Shown here: in pieces, positions 15,865-25,331 of the stretch
Layout: each line of letters begins with the position of its first letter
How positions within the stretch are numbered: the stretch's first letter is position 1
Assembly: GCF_001536285.1 (NCBI RefSeq)
Contig: NZ_FAOZ01000004.1
Coordinates: 186,001-250,000, forward strand
Length of the DNA stretch: 64,000 bases
Direction of reading: 5' to 3'
Source: Parafrankia irregularis
GTDB taxonomy: Bacteria; Actinomycetota; Actinomycetes; Frankiales; Frankiaceae
Program-made: the position numbers and the translations under genes
The notes under the pieces: model-generated
What the model saw: the letters and a program-made list of their open reading frames with translations, nothing else
Database searches by the model: none
Told to the model about the DNA's origin: nothing

Positions 15865-17064
15865 TCAGCCGATGGTCAGCGGAAGCGTCTCCCAGCCGCG
15901 AACGGTCGAGGTCTGCGCGAGCTTCGCGTCGGCCCAGTCGACGTCCCAGTCGGGGAAGCGGGTGAGCATCTCCTCGAGCGCCACCCGGCCCTCGAGCCGG
16001 GCCAGCGCCGCGCCAAGGCAGTAGTGGGCACCGAAACCGAAGGAGACCTGCTGGCTGATCCGGCGGCGTATGTCGAAGCGGTCCGGGTCGGGGTAACGCC
16101 GGTCGTCCCGGTTCGCCGAGGCGACGAGGAAGATGAGGGCGCTGCCGGCGGGAACCGTCGTGTCATGGAGAACGACGTCCTCGGTGACGTGGCGCGCCAT
16201 GAACGGGGCCGGCGGCTCCATCCGCAGGATTTCCTCGATCGCGTCGGGAATCAGCGACGGGTCGGCGGCCAGCTCGCGGCGTGCCTCCGGCTGCCGGGCC
16301 AGCAGCGACCCGATCCAGCCGATGAGACGGCCGGTCGTCTCGTTGCCGGCGCTCGCGACCACCGTGACGTAGCCCAGTACCTCGTCACGCGTCAGCGTGC
16401 GGGTCGCACCGTTCTCGTCGGTGAACTCGGTGGTGAGCAGGTCGGTCATGAGGTCGTTCGACGGGTGATCCCGGCGCCAGTCGATGTACTCACCGAAGAC
16501 CTCGCCGGACAGGATGGCACCCTCGGAGAGGTCCATCTGCCCGCCGTCCTCGGTCCGCAGCCTGTCGTCGAACTGGTCGCGCAGCGCCGCCTGGTCGCTT
16601 TCGGGGATACCCAGCAGCATGCCGATCACCCGCATCGGCATCTCGGCCCCGACCTCTTTGATCAGGTCGAACCGCCTCTCGCCGACCAGCGGGTCCAAAA
16701 CGAGCCGGCAGTAGTCGCGCACCTTGTCCTCGATCGAGGCGATGCGGCGAGGGGTGAACACCCTCACGAGCAGGCGGCGGTGGATGTCGTGGATGGGCGG
16801 GTCCTCGAAGATCAGTGTGCCCGGGGGAATCTCCAGGCCGGATTTGATCAGCTCGAGAATGCCGCCGCGGGCGGAGCTGAACCTCCGCCAGTCCGGCAGG
16901 CCCTGCTCGCAGTCGGCGAACCGGCTGACCGCGTAGAAGTCGTATTTCTCGTTGTAGTAAAGCGGAGCTTCTTCGCGTAACCGTCGGTAGATCGGGTACG
17001 GATCCACCGCGAACGCCGGGTCGTACGGATCCCAGTACACCGGTTCATCGTCTGTCGTCATCAT
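15865..17064 (-). CDS. Cytochrome P450
   Basis: This 399-aa P450 has an I-helix SAGNETTGR, K-helix EEILRMEPPAPF and a standard haem loop FGFGAHYCLGAALARLEGRV. It is the second gene of the minus-strand cluster, 93 bp after the amidohydrolase. The N-terminus YWDPYDPAFAVDPYPIYRRL matches the sister P450 at 12435 in style. Start may be ATG 17064 or ATG 17061. Together with the Rieske oxygenase this operon holds three predicted oxygenases but no electron-transfer protein. Confidence 0.95.
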   Translation of the reverse strand: MMTTDDEPVYWDPYDPAFAVDPYPIYRRLREEAPLYYNEKYDFYAVSRFADCEQGLPDWRRFSSARGGILELIKSGLEIPPGTLIFEDPPIHDIHRRLLVRVFTPRRIASIEDKVRDYCRLVLDPLVGERRFDLIKEVGAEMPMRVIGMLLGIPESDQAALRDQFDDRLRTEDGGQMDLSEGAILSGEVFGEYIDWRRDHPSNDLMTDLLTTEFTDENGATRTLTRDEVLGYVTVVASAGNETTGRLIGWIGSLLARQPEARRELAADPSLIPDAIEEILRMEPPAPFMARHVTEDVVLHDTTVPAGSALIFLVASANRDDRRYPDPDRFDIRRRISQQVSFGFGAHYCLGAALARLEGRVALEEMLTRFPDWDVDWADAKLAQTSTVRGWETLPLTIG

Positions 17065-17157
17065 GTCTCATCCACGTCGCGTAAGGGCCACACATCTCGC
17101 GCTGGCGATATCGAGACGGTGCCACGGAAGCTCGTCCTGATGACTGTCATTCGTCTG

Positions 17158-18366
17158 CTAGATCCGGTAGAGCCTGGCGGCGTTCCCGCCCATGACTTTC
17201 TCCTGCGTCTCCGGACGCAGACTGGAGATCTTGTCGCTGACCATGCTGAGCGGGTCCGGGTGCAGGCAGGTGGGATGCGGGAAGTCGGTCTCGAACATGA
17301 TGCGGTCCTCGCCGACCTGGTCGATGAGGTGCTGCAGGTCGCCGCGGCCGGTCTCGAACCAGAACGTTGCGTACCAGTTGTCGCGGAAGTACTCCGACGG
17401 CAGCTTGTTCAGCTTCTCCGCGTGCTTGGGAGCGTTCTCCTCAAGCTCGTAGTCCATCGCCTCGAGCATGAACGGGATCCAGCCGATGCCGCTCTCGACG
17501 GAGACCATCTGCAGGGTGGGATGCCGGTCGAACATGCCCGAGTAGGCGCTGTTGAGCAGCACCCGAGAGTTGTTCTGGAACAGCGAGGCGCCGCCGATGG
17601 CCGGCTTGACGTAGGTGTCCTGACTTGGCCAGTAGGTGGTGCCGAAGTAGGACAGCGCCGTCTGGCTGGCGCCGATGTGGAAGTGCACCGGCAGTTTCAG
17701 CCCGGCGCAGACCTCCCAGAACGGGTCCCAGTCGGGGTGGCCGAGGTCGGGGGAGCCGGAGTCCTGCGGGTCGGCGGTCATGTTGACCCCGCGGTAGCCC
17801 AGCGCGGCGCAGCGCTCGGCCTCGCGGACACAGGCAGCGATGTCCCACGCCGGCATGATCGGCATGGGGAGCAGCCGGTTGCCGGACTCGGCCTGCACCT
17901 CGGCCATCGCGTCGTTGTACAGCTCGACGCACAGCCGGAGAAGTACCTCGTCCTTGACCGAGTTGCGCAGGTTCTGGCCGCCGATGCCGATCGCGTTCGG
18001 GTACTGGACCTGCGCGTGGATGCCGAGTTCGTCCATCAGGGCCAGCCGCGCCGCAGGGTCCCATGCCGCGGGGTGCACGTCACCGATGCCCCACGAGCCG
18101 CCCTGCGAGTCGCGGAACGCGTGCTTCTTCCCGTCGTGGTCGACGGTGCCACCGGAGCCTGCCTTGCCGAAGGTCTTGCCCTCGATGACCCACATGTCGA
18201 CCCCGTCGATCTTCTCGACGTGGGGGACCCGGTCCTCGTACCCCTTCGGCGCGCGCTCGGTGAACAGGTCGTGGCGTTCGGTCATGTGGGCGTCGGCGTC
18301 CACCACGCGCAGACCAGCCAGTCCGCTCACGTCGGGCCCTCCTTCGGTCGGTTGGATCACGGTCAT
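17158..18366 (-). CDS. Amidohydrolase-2 family metal-dependent hydrolase/decarboxylase
   Basis: This 402-aa TIM-barrel protein is of the amidohydrolase-2 type. The N-terminus has VVDADAHMTE (metal-site region). The centre contains GLKLPVHFHIGASQ with paired His, and the C-terminus has GEDRIMFETDFPHPTCLHPD, typical of the final Asp/His site. Family members hydrolyse or decarboxylate ring acids. It is homologous over most of its length to the protein at 32938-34155, which also ends with NA-RLYR. It is the first gene of the minus-strand cluster and diverges from the GntR gene; the 89-bp gap contains an inverted repeat. Confidence 0.9.
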   Translation of the reverse strand: MTVIQPTEGGPDVSGLAGLRVVDADAHMTERHDLFTERAPKGYEDRVPHVEKIDGVDMWVIEGKTFGKAGSGGTVDHDGKKHAFRDSQGGSWGIGDVHPAAWDPAARLALMDELGIHAQVQYPNAIGIGGQNLRNSVKDEVLLRLCVELYNDAMAEVQAESGNRLLPMPIMPAWDIAACVREAERCAALGYRGVNMTADPQDSGSPDLGHPDWDPFWEVCAGLKLPVHFHIGASQTALSYFGTTYWPSQDTYVKPAIGGASLFQNNSRVLLNSAYSGMFDRHPTLQMVSVESGIGWIPFMLEAMDYELEENAPKHAEKLNKLPSEYFRDNWYATFWFETGRGDLQHLIDQVGEDRIMFETDFPHPTCLHPDPLSMVSDKISSLRPETQEKVMGGNAARLYRI

Positions 18367-18416
18367 GCTCGCGAGGCACTGAGCGTAGGCTCACTTACCG
18401 GTGCCCTGCAATCTCC

Positions 18417-18448
18417 AATCGCCAATTTTTGATTTTTTATTGACGATC
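18417..18448. promoter_or_regulatory. Inverted repeat in the divergent GntR/amidohydrolase promoter region
   Basis: AATCGCCAAT and ATTGACGATC form 10-bp inverted arms (8 of 10 pairs) separated by 12 bp of A/T-rich sequence, exceptional in this GC-rich window. It lies in the only intergenic region between the 12-gene minus operon and the GntR gene, so it is a good candidate operator or promoter for both. Confidence 0.55.
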
Positions 18449-18455
18449 GGAGGCC

Positions 18456-19163
18456 GTGCCGACCACCATGGGTGGCGTGGTGACTGAGGCTGCGTTCAGG
18501 CGCACCAAGACCAGTGCTGTGGTCGTGGAGTACCTGCAGAAGGAGATCTTCGCCGGCAACCTGCGCTACGGCGACCGCGTCGACGTCGAGCGGATCGGCG
18601 CGACCATCGGGGTGAGCCCCACCCCGGTCCGCGAAGCCCTCGTGCTCCTCGAACGTGACGGTCTGATCGCGACCCGTGTTCACCGGGTGGCGTTCGTTCA
18701 GCACTTCGACGCCCGCACGCTCCGCGCGGACTTCCACGTCCTCGGTCTGCTCAGTGGGGTCTCGGCGGCGCGGGTCGCCAAGGACCGGGACCCCGAGGTG
18801 CTCGCCCAGCTGCAGGACCTCCTACGGACGTTGGCCAACAGTGAGGCGACCGGCGTCCAGCTGCTGGACCTGGCCGAGGAGATCGTGCTGGTCCAGCACC
18901 GCGCGGGATCCACACCGCGCCTGCTCGCGGAGCTGAAGGGGGTGGGTGGCTTCCTGGCGTGGGCGGTGCGTCAGAGCGACCGGCGCACCCGGGAGGAGAT
19001 CGTCGAGGCTCAGCGGCTGGTGATCGACGCGATCGCCGCGGGTGACCCTTCGGAGGCTTCCCGGGCCCGGTTGCAGGACACCCGCGCCGCGGGCGAGGAC
19101 GTGATCCGCGAGCTGACCCGGCGCGGCGTGCTGCGCGAGGACGGCACCAACGCCGCCGGCTGA
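18456..19163 (+). CDS. GntR family transcriptional regulator (FCD type)
   Basis: This 235-aa regulator has an N-terminal winged helix: LQKEIFAGNLRYGDRVDVER, then IGATIGVSPTPVREALVLLE, then RVHRVAFVQHF. A helical FCD-type ligand domain occupies about residues 90-225. GTG 18456 lies only 2 nt after GGAGG, so ATG 18468 or GTG 18480 may be the true start. It diverges from the catabolic cluster and probably represses it, released by a carboxylate or CoA intermediate. The effector cannot be read from sequence. Confidence 0.88.
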   Translation: MPTTMGGVVTEAAFRRTKTSAVVVEYLQKEIFAGNLRYGDRVDVERIGATIGVSPTPVREALVLLERDGLIATRVHRVAFVQHFDARTLRADFHVLGLLSGVSAARVAKDRDPEVLAQLQDLLRTLANSEATGVQLLDLAEEIVLVQHRAGSTPRLLAELKGVGGFLAWAVRQSDRRTREEIVEAQRLVIDAIAAGDPSEASRARLQDTRAAGEDVIRELTRRGVLREDGTNAAG

Positions 19164-19202
19164 CAGCGGGACGTCGCCACCGCAATCATGGCGTTACAAG
19201 TA

Positions 19203-19212
19203 AGTGTTCACT
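19203..19212. promoter_or_regulatory. Short AGTG-TT-CACT palindrome upstream of the P450/AKR pair
   Basis: AGTGTTCACT at 19203-19212 precedes a TTGACT stretch in the gap between GntR and the P450 gene. It may be part of a promoter or operator. It is weak evidence because 4-bp arms occur by chance. Confidence 0.3.
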
Positions 19213-19337
19213 ATGTTGACTGGTCTGGGTGAGCGCCCAGCGAATGCTGAGAGGTCTGCGTCAGGTCTCGGGCCGAACCGCTGGACGGTCCGACCCGTCT
19301 GGGTGGCACGCCGGCCCGCAAGAGCACGAGGTGCGAG

Positions 19338-20565
19338 ATGGAGTCTGCAGAGACCGGCCCGGGCCGGATTGACGACGAATGGGTCGAGAAACATTTCGAC
19401 CATCTGTCGCCCGAACTCGGCCGAGACTTACACGCGACGCTGGCCCGGGCACGTTCCCGGTGCCCGGTGGCACACAGCGACCAGCATGGAGGCTTCTGGG
19501 TCGCCACCCGGAAGGAGGACATCCTCCGTGTTGCCCAGGACTGGAAGACCTTCAGCTCCGAAGACGGAATCACCGTACCGGTCCCACCCGGTCCGCCGAT
19601 GAAGATCCTTCCGGTGACGGTTGACCCGCCGTTGCAGCGGGAGTTCCGGCAGCTGACGAATCCGTATTTCCGTCCGGCGGTTGTCAGTGAATGGGAGGCG
19701 CCGACCCGCGACCTGGTGAACCGTCTCATCGATGGATTCATCGAGGACGGCTCCTGCGATTTCATGGAGGCGTTCGCGCGGCCGTTCCCGGGGCTCGCCT
19801 TCTTCGACCTGGCGCTGCACGCCCCCGCCGAGGACCTTGACGAGGTCAACGGGTACGCCATCATGGCGTCGCAGCTGCACCGTCCGGAGGCGATGGACTG
19901 CCTGATGAAGCTGGCCGGCTGGATCGGTCAGTTCATCGAGAGGCGGCACCGCGAGGGCCCGCGGGGAGACGTCGTCGACGCGGTGCTGGCCGCCGAGATC
20001 GAAGGCCGCCCGATCACCGACGAGGAGGCGGTCGGGACCATCCACCTGCTGGTTCTCGGTGGTCTCGAGACGACGGCCGGTGTGCTGGGGATGGCGATGC
20101 TGCGCCTGTGCGAGCATCCGGAGATCCTGGCGGCGCTGCGGGAGCGGCCGGAACTCATCCCGAACGCCGTCGAGGAGTTCCTGCGGCTCGACGGCTCGTT
20201 CGTCTGCATCGCGCGCACGGCTCGGCAGGACACCGAGGTCGGCGGCCAGCTCATCAGGACGGGTGAACAGGTACTCATGTACTGGGTCTCCGCGAACCGC
20301 GACGAGGCCGAGTTCGAGAACCCGGACCTGTTCGACCTCGATCGGACCAGGAACTCCCACATCGCCTTCGGCGCCGGCCCACACCGTTGCGCCGGCTCCA
20401 ATCTCGCCCGGATGAACCTGCGCATCGCTCTCGACGAGATCGTCCGGCGACTACACGACATCAGGCTCCAACCGGGCGCGGACGTCGGTTTCATGTCGAC
20501 GTTCAACCGGGCGCCGATATCCGTCCCGATCCTTTTCATGCCCGGCGAGAGGCTGGTCGCCGCAC

Positions 20566-20573
<8 letters not shown>
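19338..20573 (+). CDS. Cytochrome P450
   Basis: This 411-aa P450 has I-helix [12 protein letters not shown]-helix [10 protein letters not shown] and haem loop [20 protein letters not shown]. The N-terminal segment [19 protein letters not shown] and the F/G region [15 protein letters not shown] are typical of bacterial class I enzymes acting on terpenoids or fatty acids. AGGTGCGAG precedes ATG 19338. Its stop overlaps the aldo/keto reductase start by 8 bp, so the two are translated together. It is less similar to the P450 pair in the minus operon. Confidence 0.94.
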
Positions 20574-21555
<982 letters not shown>

Positions 21556-21729
21556 GTGATCAGGCCGGCCTCTCCGGTTGACCGCTGGCGCCGACGATCC
21601 GAAGCCGGCACCGATCGGAACGCGGCCGCCCCACCGCCCCGCCGCCCGCACGGCCGCACACCCGGGATCCAGCGCCACGGTCATATCGTACTAATAAGCG
21701 GAAAAGGGGCATCAAACCACCTGGCGGCC

Positions 21730-21783
21730 CGCAAGAGTGAAGGATTTTGGTCGTCCGAACGACGAATACCCTTCACTCTTGCG
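21730..21783. repeat. 54-bp imperfect palindrome, copy 2
   Basis: Starts CGCAAGAGTGAAGGATTTTG, has centre GTCGTCCGAACGAC, ends CCTTCACTCTTGCG. It is the most symmetric copy. The outer 10 bp pair perfectly. It lies about 175 bp past the aldo/keto reductase stop and abuts the TIR-like relic. See copies at 12321 and 53441. Confidence 0.8.
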
Positions 21784-21913
21784 ACTCGCCAAACCAGCCA
21801 CCGGGCTGTCGGGCTCGGAACGACACGATCCGCCCCAGCAGGCCCGGCCGCGGGCAGTCGGTCACCCGGACCGGGACGAGCTTGCCGGCGAAGCCCTGCG
21901 GGTCCACCGCCAG
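21773..21913 (-). pseudogene. TIR-domain-like fragment
   Basis: The reverse strand reads DPQGFAGKLVPVRVTDCPRP then GLLGRIVSF. This resembles the late part of a bacterial TIR domain ([KR]L[IV]PVRV-[ED]DC---GLL---V--DL). The similarity stops abruptly where the 54-bp palindrome begins, and no start or downstream domain exists. TIR domains are NAD-cleaving or signalling modules in defence and STAND-type proteins. The assignment is by motif memory and only 30 residues long, so it is tentative. Confidence 0.45.
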
Positions 21914-22114
21914 ACGCGGTAATGGGAATGACCTGGTCGCCGGACGGCCGCTGGCTCGCCACCGGCAGCACCGACCGTAGCGTGGCCCTCTGGGACATGG
22001 GGAATCCCGAGGCGCCATCACAGTGGCGTCCTCACGGTGGGGTGGTCTCCGGACGGGCGGTGGCTGGTGACCGCAAGCACCGACGGAGCCGCCATGGTCT
22101 GGCAGATCCTCTGA
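21905..22114 (+). pseudogene. WD40-repeat fragment, frameshifted
   Basis: Two adjacent WD40 blades are visible: MGMTWSPDGRWLATGSTDRS followed by VALWDMGNPEAP, and after a +1 frameshift near 22016 HHSGVLTVGWSPDGRWLVTA then STDGAAMVWQIL and a stop at 22112-22114. The second blade is in a different frame, and no N-terminal domain or start precedes the first. This is the 3' end of a broken multi-blade protein. Together with the TIR-like piece it suggests a decayed TIR/WD40-type signalling or defence gene. Confidence 0.75.
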
Positions 22115-22144
22115 CGGGCTGTCGCGTCGGCGCCCGGCGGAGGA

Positions 22145-22864
22145 TCAGGATGTGGCGACGTCGATGAGAGCGTCGGTGACAGCTCGCGGCTCGGTGATCA
22201 TGAGGTCGTGCCCGGTGTCGATGTCCCAGAGCCGGCCGGCCGCGCGGGCCTTCGCCGTCAGCTCCGGGTCCCTGGTCGCCAGGGTGGAGGTGCAGACGAT
22301 GTGGTACTGCGGGATCGCCCACAGGGCGTCCTCGTTGGTGAGGGCCAGCGGCTGCTCGAAGCACCGCCAGGGGTGCGGGGTCAGCCGGTCGGCCATCCAG
22401 GCGATGTCGTCCGGGTCGGTCACCCCGTAGAAGGCGCCGGCCTCGGGGAACGGGATGAGCACGAGCTCGACGCCGTCCACGATCTTCCCCATCGGGCGGG
22501 TGGCGGCGATGATCGGCCCGGCGACGTCGAGCAGCGACTGGCCGTTGACCGGGTTCGCCGCGTCGAGGTAGACGAGGCGCCCGATCCGGTCCGCGGCGCG
22601 GTCGGCGACGCCGGTGATGACCATGCCGCCGTAGCTGTGCCCGACCAGGATCACGTCACGCAGGTTCTCGTGGTGCAGCATCGCGACAACGTCGTGGATG
22701 TGCAGGTCGAGGTCGACGTGCGGGCCGACGAGGTGCGCCCGCTCACCTAAGCCGGTCAGCGTCGGCGTGTACACCTCGTGCCCGGCCGCCCGCAGCAGCC
22801 GCGCCACCGGCTGGTAGCACCAGCCACCGTGGCCGCCGCCGTGTACCAGGACGTATGTAGCCAT
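22145..22864 (-). CDS. Alpha/beta-fold hydrolase (esterase/methylesterase-like)
   Basis: This 239-aa compact hydrolase begins YVLVHGGGHGGWCYQPVARL (oxyanion-hole HGGG), has nucleophile elbow GHSYGG and a C-terminal DTGHDLMITEP carrying the catalytic His. The pattern matches the hydroxynitrile-lyase/salicylate-methylesterase-like group common in actinomycetes. ATG 22864 follows GGAGGAG. It diverges from the TetR gene at 23107 across a 34-bp palindrome, so it is the probable target of that regulator. The natural ester is unknown. Confidence 0.93.
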   Translation of the reverse strand: MATYVLVHGGGHGGWCYQPVARLLRAAGHEVYTPTLTGLGERAHLVGPHVDLDLHIHDVVAMLHHENLRDVILVGHSYGGMVITGVADRAADRIGRLVYLDAANPVNGQSLLDVAGPIIAATRPMGKIVDGVELVLIPFPEAGAFYGVTDPDDIAWMADRLTPHPWRCFEQPLALTNEDALWAIPQYHIVCTSTLATRDPELTAKARAAGRLWDIDTGHDLMITEPRAVTDALIDVATS

Positions 22865-22960
22865 TGATGCCTTCTCCTCCGCATTGATGGTGCTGGCGAG
22901 ATCGCAGGTGCCGGTCGAGCTGGTGCCTCACGGAACCGTCGAAACCTGGACCAACCACCC

Positions 22961-22994
22961 GAGTAACGTGGTTACCAGAGTAACCGTGTTACTC
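22961..22994. promoter_or_regulatory. 34-bp nested palindrome, operator of the TetR/hydrolase divergon
   Basis: GAGTAACGTGGTTACC and its mirror AGTAACCGTGTTACTC face each other around a short centre, giving repeated GTAAC/GTTAC half-sites. It lies in the divergent gap between the hydrolase gene (start 22864) and the TetR gene (start 23107). Its size suits two overlapping TetR dimers. Confidence 0.75.
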
Positions 22995-23106
22995 TGAAGG
23001 CGTCAACCGAGATCGTCGCGGCTGATGCGGCTGATGCGGCGGCTGGGCGCAGGGGGCGTGCTGGCGGGGAGACGGACGCTGGGAACACATCGAGGGGGCC
23101 GGCGCG

Positions 23107-23736
23107 GTGGCGGAGTCACGGTCGGCCGACGCGATCATCGACGTCGTCGTCGGGCTGCTGGAGTCCGAGGGCTACGACGCGGTCCAGCTACGTCTGGTGG
23201 CCCGTGAGGCCCGCGTCTCGCTTGCCACGATCTACAAGCTCTTCGGCACCCGTGACGAACTGATCGTCGCCGCCGTCGAACGGTGGATGGCGCGGAACAA
23301 CTGCGCGCCGGTGCCCGCCCCGCCACCTGGCGAGAGCCTCTACGACGGCCTGATGCGGGTGTTCCGGCACGTCTTCGAACCATGGGAGCACAGCCCGCGC
23401 CTGCTCGAGGCCTACCACAAGGCCCGTGCCACACCGCCCGGTGATCGGCTCGAACAGCAGACCATGACCATCATCGAGCCCGCGGGCCGTGCCGTGCTCG
23501 CGGCCGGTGAGCCCGGCTACGTCAGCGACATCGGCCTCCTGCTGACCAACGTCGCCTACGCCGTCGTCGCCAGGTTCGCCGCCGGAGAGCTCGACATCAC
23601 GGCCATCCTCCCGACACTCGAACGCGCCGCCTACCGGCTCACCGCGAACAACGAACCCGCCGCCAGAGCGGCCGGCGCGCATTCGGTGGAGACCCGCCAG
23701 ACGCAGCGGCAGCCGCGGCACCGCGAGGGCGCATGA
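23107..23736 (+). CDS. TetR family transcriptional regulator
   Basis: This 209-aa regulator has HTH AIIDVVVGLLESEGYDAVQL then RLVAREARVSLATIYKLFGT and DELIVAAVERWM. The C-terminal domain has LLEAYHKARATPPGDRLEQQ. GTG 23107 follows a GAGGGGG stretch. It is divergent from the alpha/beta hydrolase and next to the palindrome at 22961. It likely represses the hydrolase and itself. Its 3' end leads into tandem 16-bp repeats. Confidence 0.9.
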   Translation: MAESRSADAIIDVVVGLLESEGYDAVQLRLVAREARVSLATIYKLFGTRDELIVAAVERWMARNNCAPVPAPPPGESLYDGLMRVFRHVFEPWEHSPRLLEAYHKARATPPGDRLEQQTMTIIEPAGRAVLAAGEPGYVSDIGLLLTNVAYAVVARFAAGELDITAILPTLERAAYRLTANNEPAARAAGAHSVETRQTQRQPRHREGA

Positions 23737-23745
23737 TCGCGCATC

Positions 23746-23783
23746 GGTCCGATGCCGCGTCGGTCCGATGCCGCGTCGGTCCG
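23746..23783. repeat. 16-bp tandem repeat (GGTCCGATGCCGCGTC)
   Basis: Two full identical 16-bp units at 23746-23761 and 23762-23777, plus 6 bp of a third, just past the TetR stop. Confidence 0.85.
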
Positions 23784-23801
23784 CGTTCGCCCACTGTTGC
23801 C

Positions 23802-23849
23802 GCGCTGCTCCAAGGACGCGCTGCTCCAATGATGCGGTGCTCTAAGGAG
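23802..23849. repeat. Second 16-bp tandem repeat (GCGCTGCTCCAAGGAC type)
   Basis: Three 16-bp units with a few substitutions at 23802, 23818 and 23834. The last covers the stop codon of the GH43-like gene. The unit differs from the neighbouring array, yet has the same period. Confidence 0.8.
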
Positions 23850-25200
23850 CAGTGGTGACCCGGCCGAGGCGGACGGCGGAGCGGTCGGCGGGCGTCAACG
23901 CTCCGGCGTCGGGCAGCGGAACGACGACCAGCTGCCGGTCGGCATGCGGATTCTCCGCCGGCTCCCGCCGGTTCCAGGTGTGGAACGCCAGCCACCATGT
24001 TTCCTCGCCAGAGGCCCTGTCGATCGAACGGAACGGTTCCGCGCCACCCGGGCCGACGCCCGCGGTGCCCGTACGCAGCAGCGATTCGGGACGCACCGTG
24101 CACGGACCGAGCGGGCCGGCGCAGGTCGCGCTCCCCGTCGCGTAGTCGGGGCTGTGCCAGTCGCCGGCGGAGAACAGCAGGTCGTAGCTTCCGCCCCGGA
24201 CCAGCATCGCCGGGCCTTCGACGAGGCCGTGCTGCCAGTCGAGCGTCGGCCTGAGCAGGGCGGTCGGCTCGCCGAGCAGCGTGCGGCCGTCGGCGGCGAG
24301 GCGCTGAGCCCAGATGGTCGGTGTGGTCCCGGGCAGGATGCCTTCGCTCTTCCACGTCAGGTACCGCTCGGCCCCGACGGCGTACGGACTGGGGTCGATG
24401 CTTCCGCCCTCGGCTTCCTGGCAGATCGCGGGGCTGGTCGAGACGTCGATGAACGGCCCGGTCGGACTCGTCGCGTGCGCGGTGGAGACGCACTGGTGGC
24501 CGGTCGCGGCGACCCTCGTCACGTAGTACAGGACGTATCCGCCGTCGACCTCGGCGACGGAGGGAGCCCAGGTGGTGAAGCCGGTGTCCTGCGCCCAGCC
24601 GGGCAGGTGCGGCAGGGCGTCGCCGGCGCGCACCCAGCTGCGCAGGCTCGGATCGGTGCTGGTGAGGACGGGCACGTGCGCGCCGTCGGCGTTGGTTCCG
24701 TAGGCGTAGGTGACGCCGTCGATCGTCAGCAGGTACGGATCCGCGAGGTTGGAGCCTCGGACGACCACGGCGGACCGCGGCTGCGCGGGATCCCCGGGGG
24801 TGGGCGTTCCGGCCGGCGGCTCCACCTCGGTCGACCCTGACGACGAGCCGCTCGGGCCTTGGCCCTGGCCGTCGTCGGTGGGAGCAGCACCGGCCTGGGG
24901 CGAGCCTGCCTGGGGCGAGGAGGCGGCGGCGAAAACGCCCTTCACGCCGCTGCCCGTGATCGCCAGCGCGGCGACGACCACCATCAGCACGACCAGGCTC
25001 CCGATGATCACGGTCGCCCGGCGGACTCGCCACCATGGTCGCCGCGCCACCGAGACGCCCGCCGAAACCGCGGTTTCAGCCGGCGTCTCGGTGGCGGAAC
25101 CGAAAGCGAAGCTGTCGGTGGCGGCAGGGTCGGGACAGGGATCAGGCCTGGCCGAGACCGGCACGGTGGCAACCTCCAGGGCGGAGCGCGGTTCGGGCAC
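23842..25200 (-). CDS. Membrane-anchored GH43-like glycoside hydrolase
   Basis: This 452-aa protein has a cytoplasmic N-terminus (about 60 residues), a transmembrane segment VIIGSLVVLMVVVAALAI (about 64-82), and a Ser/Gly/Pro-rich spacer. A five-bladed propeller domain follows from about residue 145. GH43-type acids are visible as ADPYLLTIDG (base), the SIDPSPY Asp, and GLVEGPAML (acid Glu). The propeller probably faces outside and trims arabinose- or xylose-containing glycans. It is convergent to TetR and isolated from the catabolic genes. Confidence 0.8.
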   Translation of the reverse strand: MPEPRSALEVATVPVSARPDPCPDPAATDSFAFGSATETPAETAVSAGVSVARRPWWRVRRATVIIGSLVVLMVVVAALAITGSGVKGVFAAASSPQAGSPQAGAAPTDDGQGQGPSGSSSGSTEVEPPAGTPTPGDPAQPRSAVVVRGSNLADPYLLTIDGVTYAYGTNADGAHVPVLTSTDPSLRSWVRAGDALPHLPGWAQDTGFTTWAPSVAEVDGGYVLYYVTRVAATGHQCVSTAHATSPTGPFIDVSTSPAICQEAEGGSIDPSPYAVGAERYLTWKSEGILPGTTPTIWAQRLAADGRTLLGEPTALLRPTLDWQHGLVEGPAMLVRGGSYDLLFSAGDWHSPDYATGSATCAGPLGPCTVRPESLLRTGTAGVGPGGAEPFRSIDRASGEETWWLAFHTWNRREPAENPHADRQLVVVPLPDAGALTPADRSAVRLGRVTTAP

Positions 25201-25331
25201 TCGTCACCCTGGACGTCTCACATGTGGGTCTGATGTGAAGAACGTTCGAGGCCCGTCAGGGCTGCTCCGGCAACCGGCGTGCGGCCATCGTTCCCTGCCG
25301 ACGAATCAGGTCTGACGGGCTGGGCTGACGT

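Larger units (their letters stand above)
21556..22144. other. Degenerate intergenic region with palindrome and gene relics
   Basis: About 590 bp between the aldo/keto reductase and hydrolase genes, which are convergent. It holds copy 2 of the 54-bp palindrome (21730-21783), a minus-strand TIR-like relic and a plus-strand WD40 relic. The first 170 bp show no recognisable gene. Confidence 0.6.

Noticed and set aside
18367-18455. Possible small RNA in the A/T-rich divergent gap
   Set aside because: The sequence is better explained as promoter/operator DNA; no terminator-like stem is seen.
24859-25233. Open frame opposite the N-terminus of the GH43-like gene
   Set aside because: No motif or ribosome-binding site; antisense shadow of the Ser/Gly linker.
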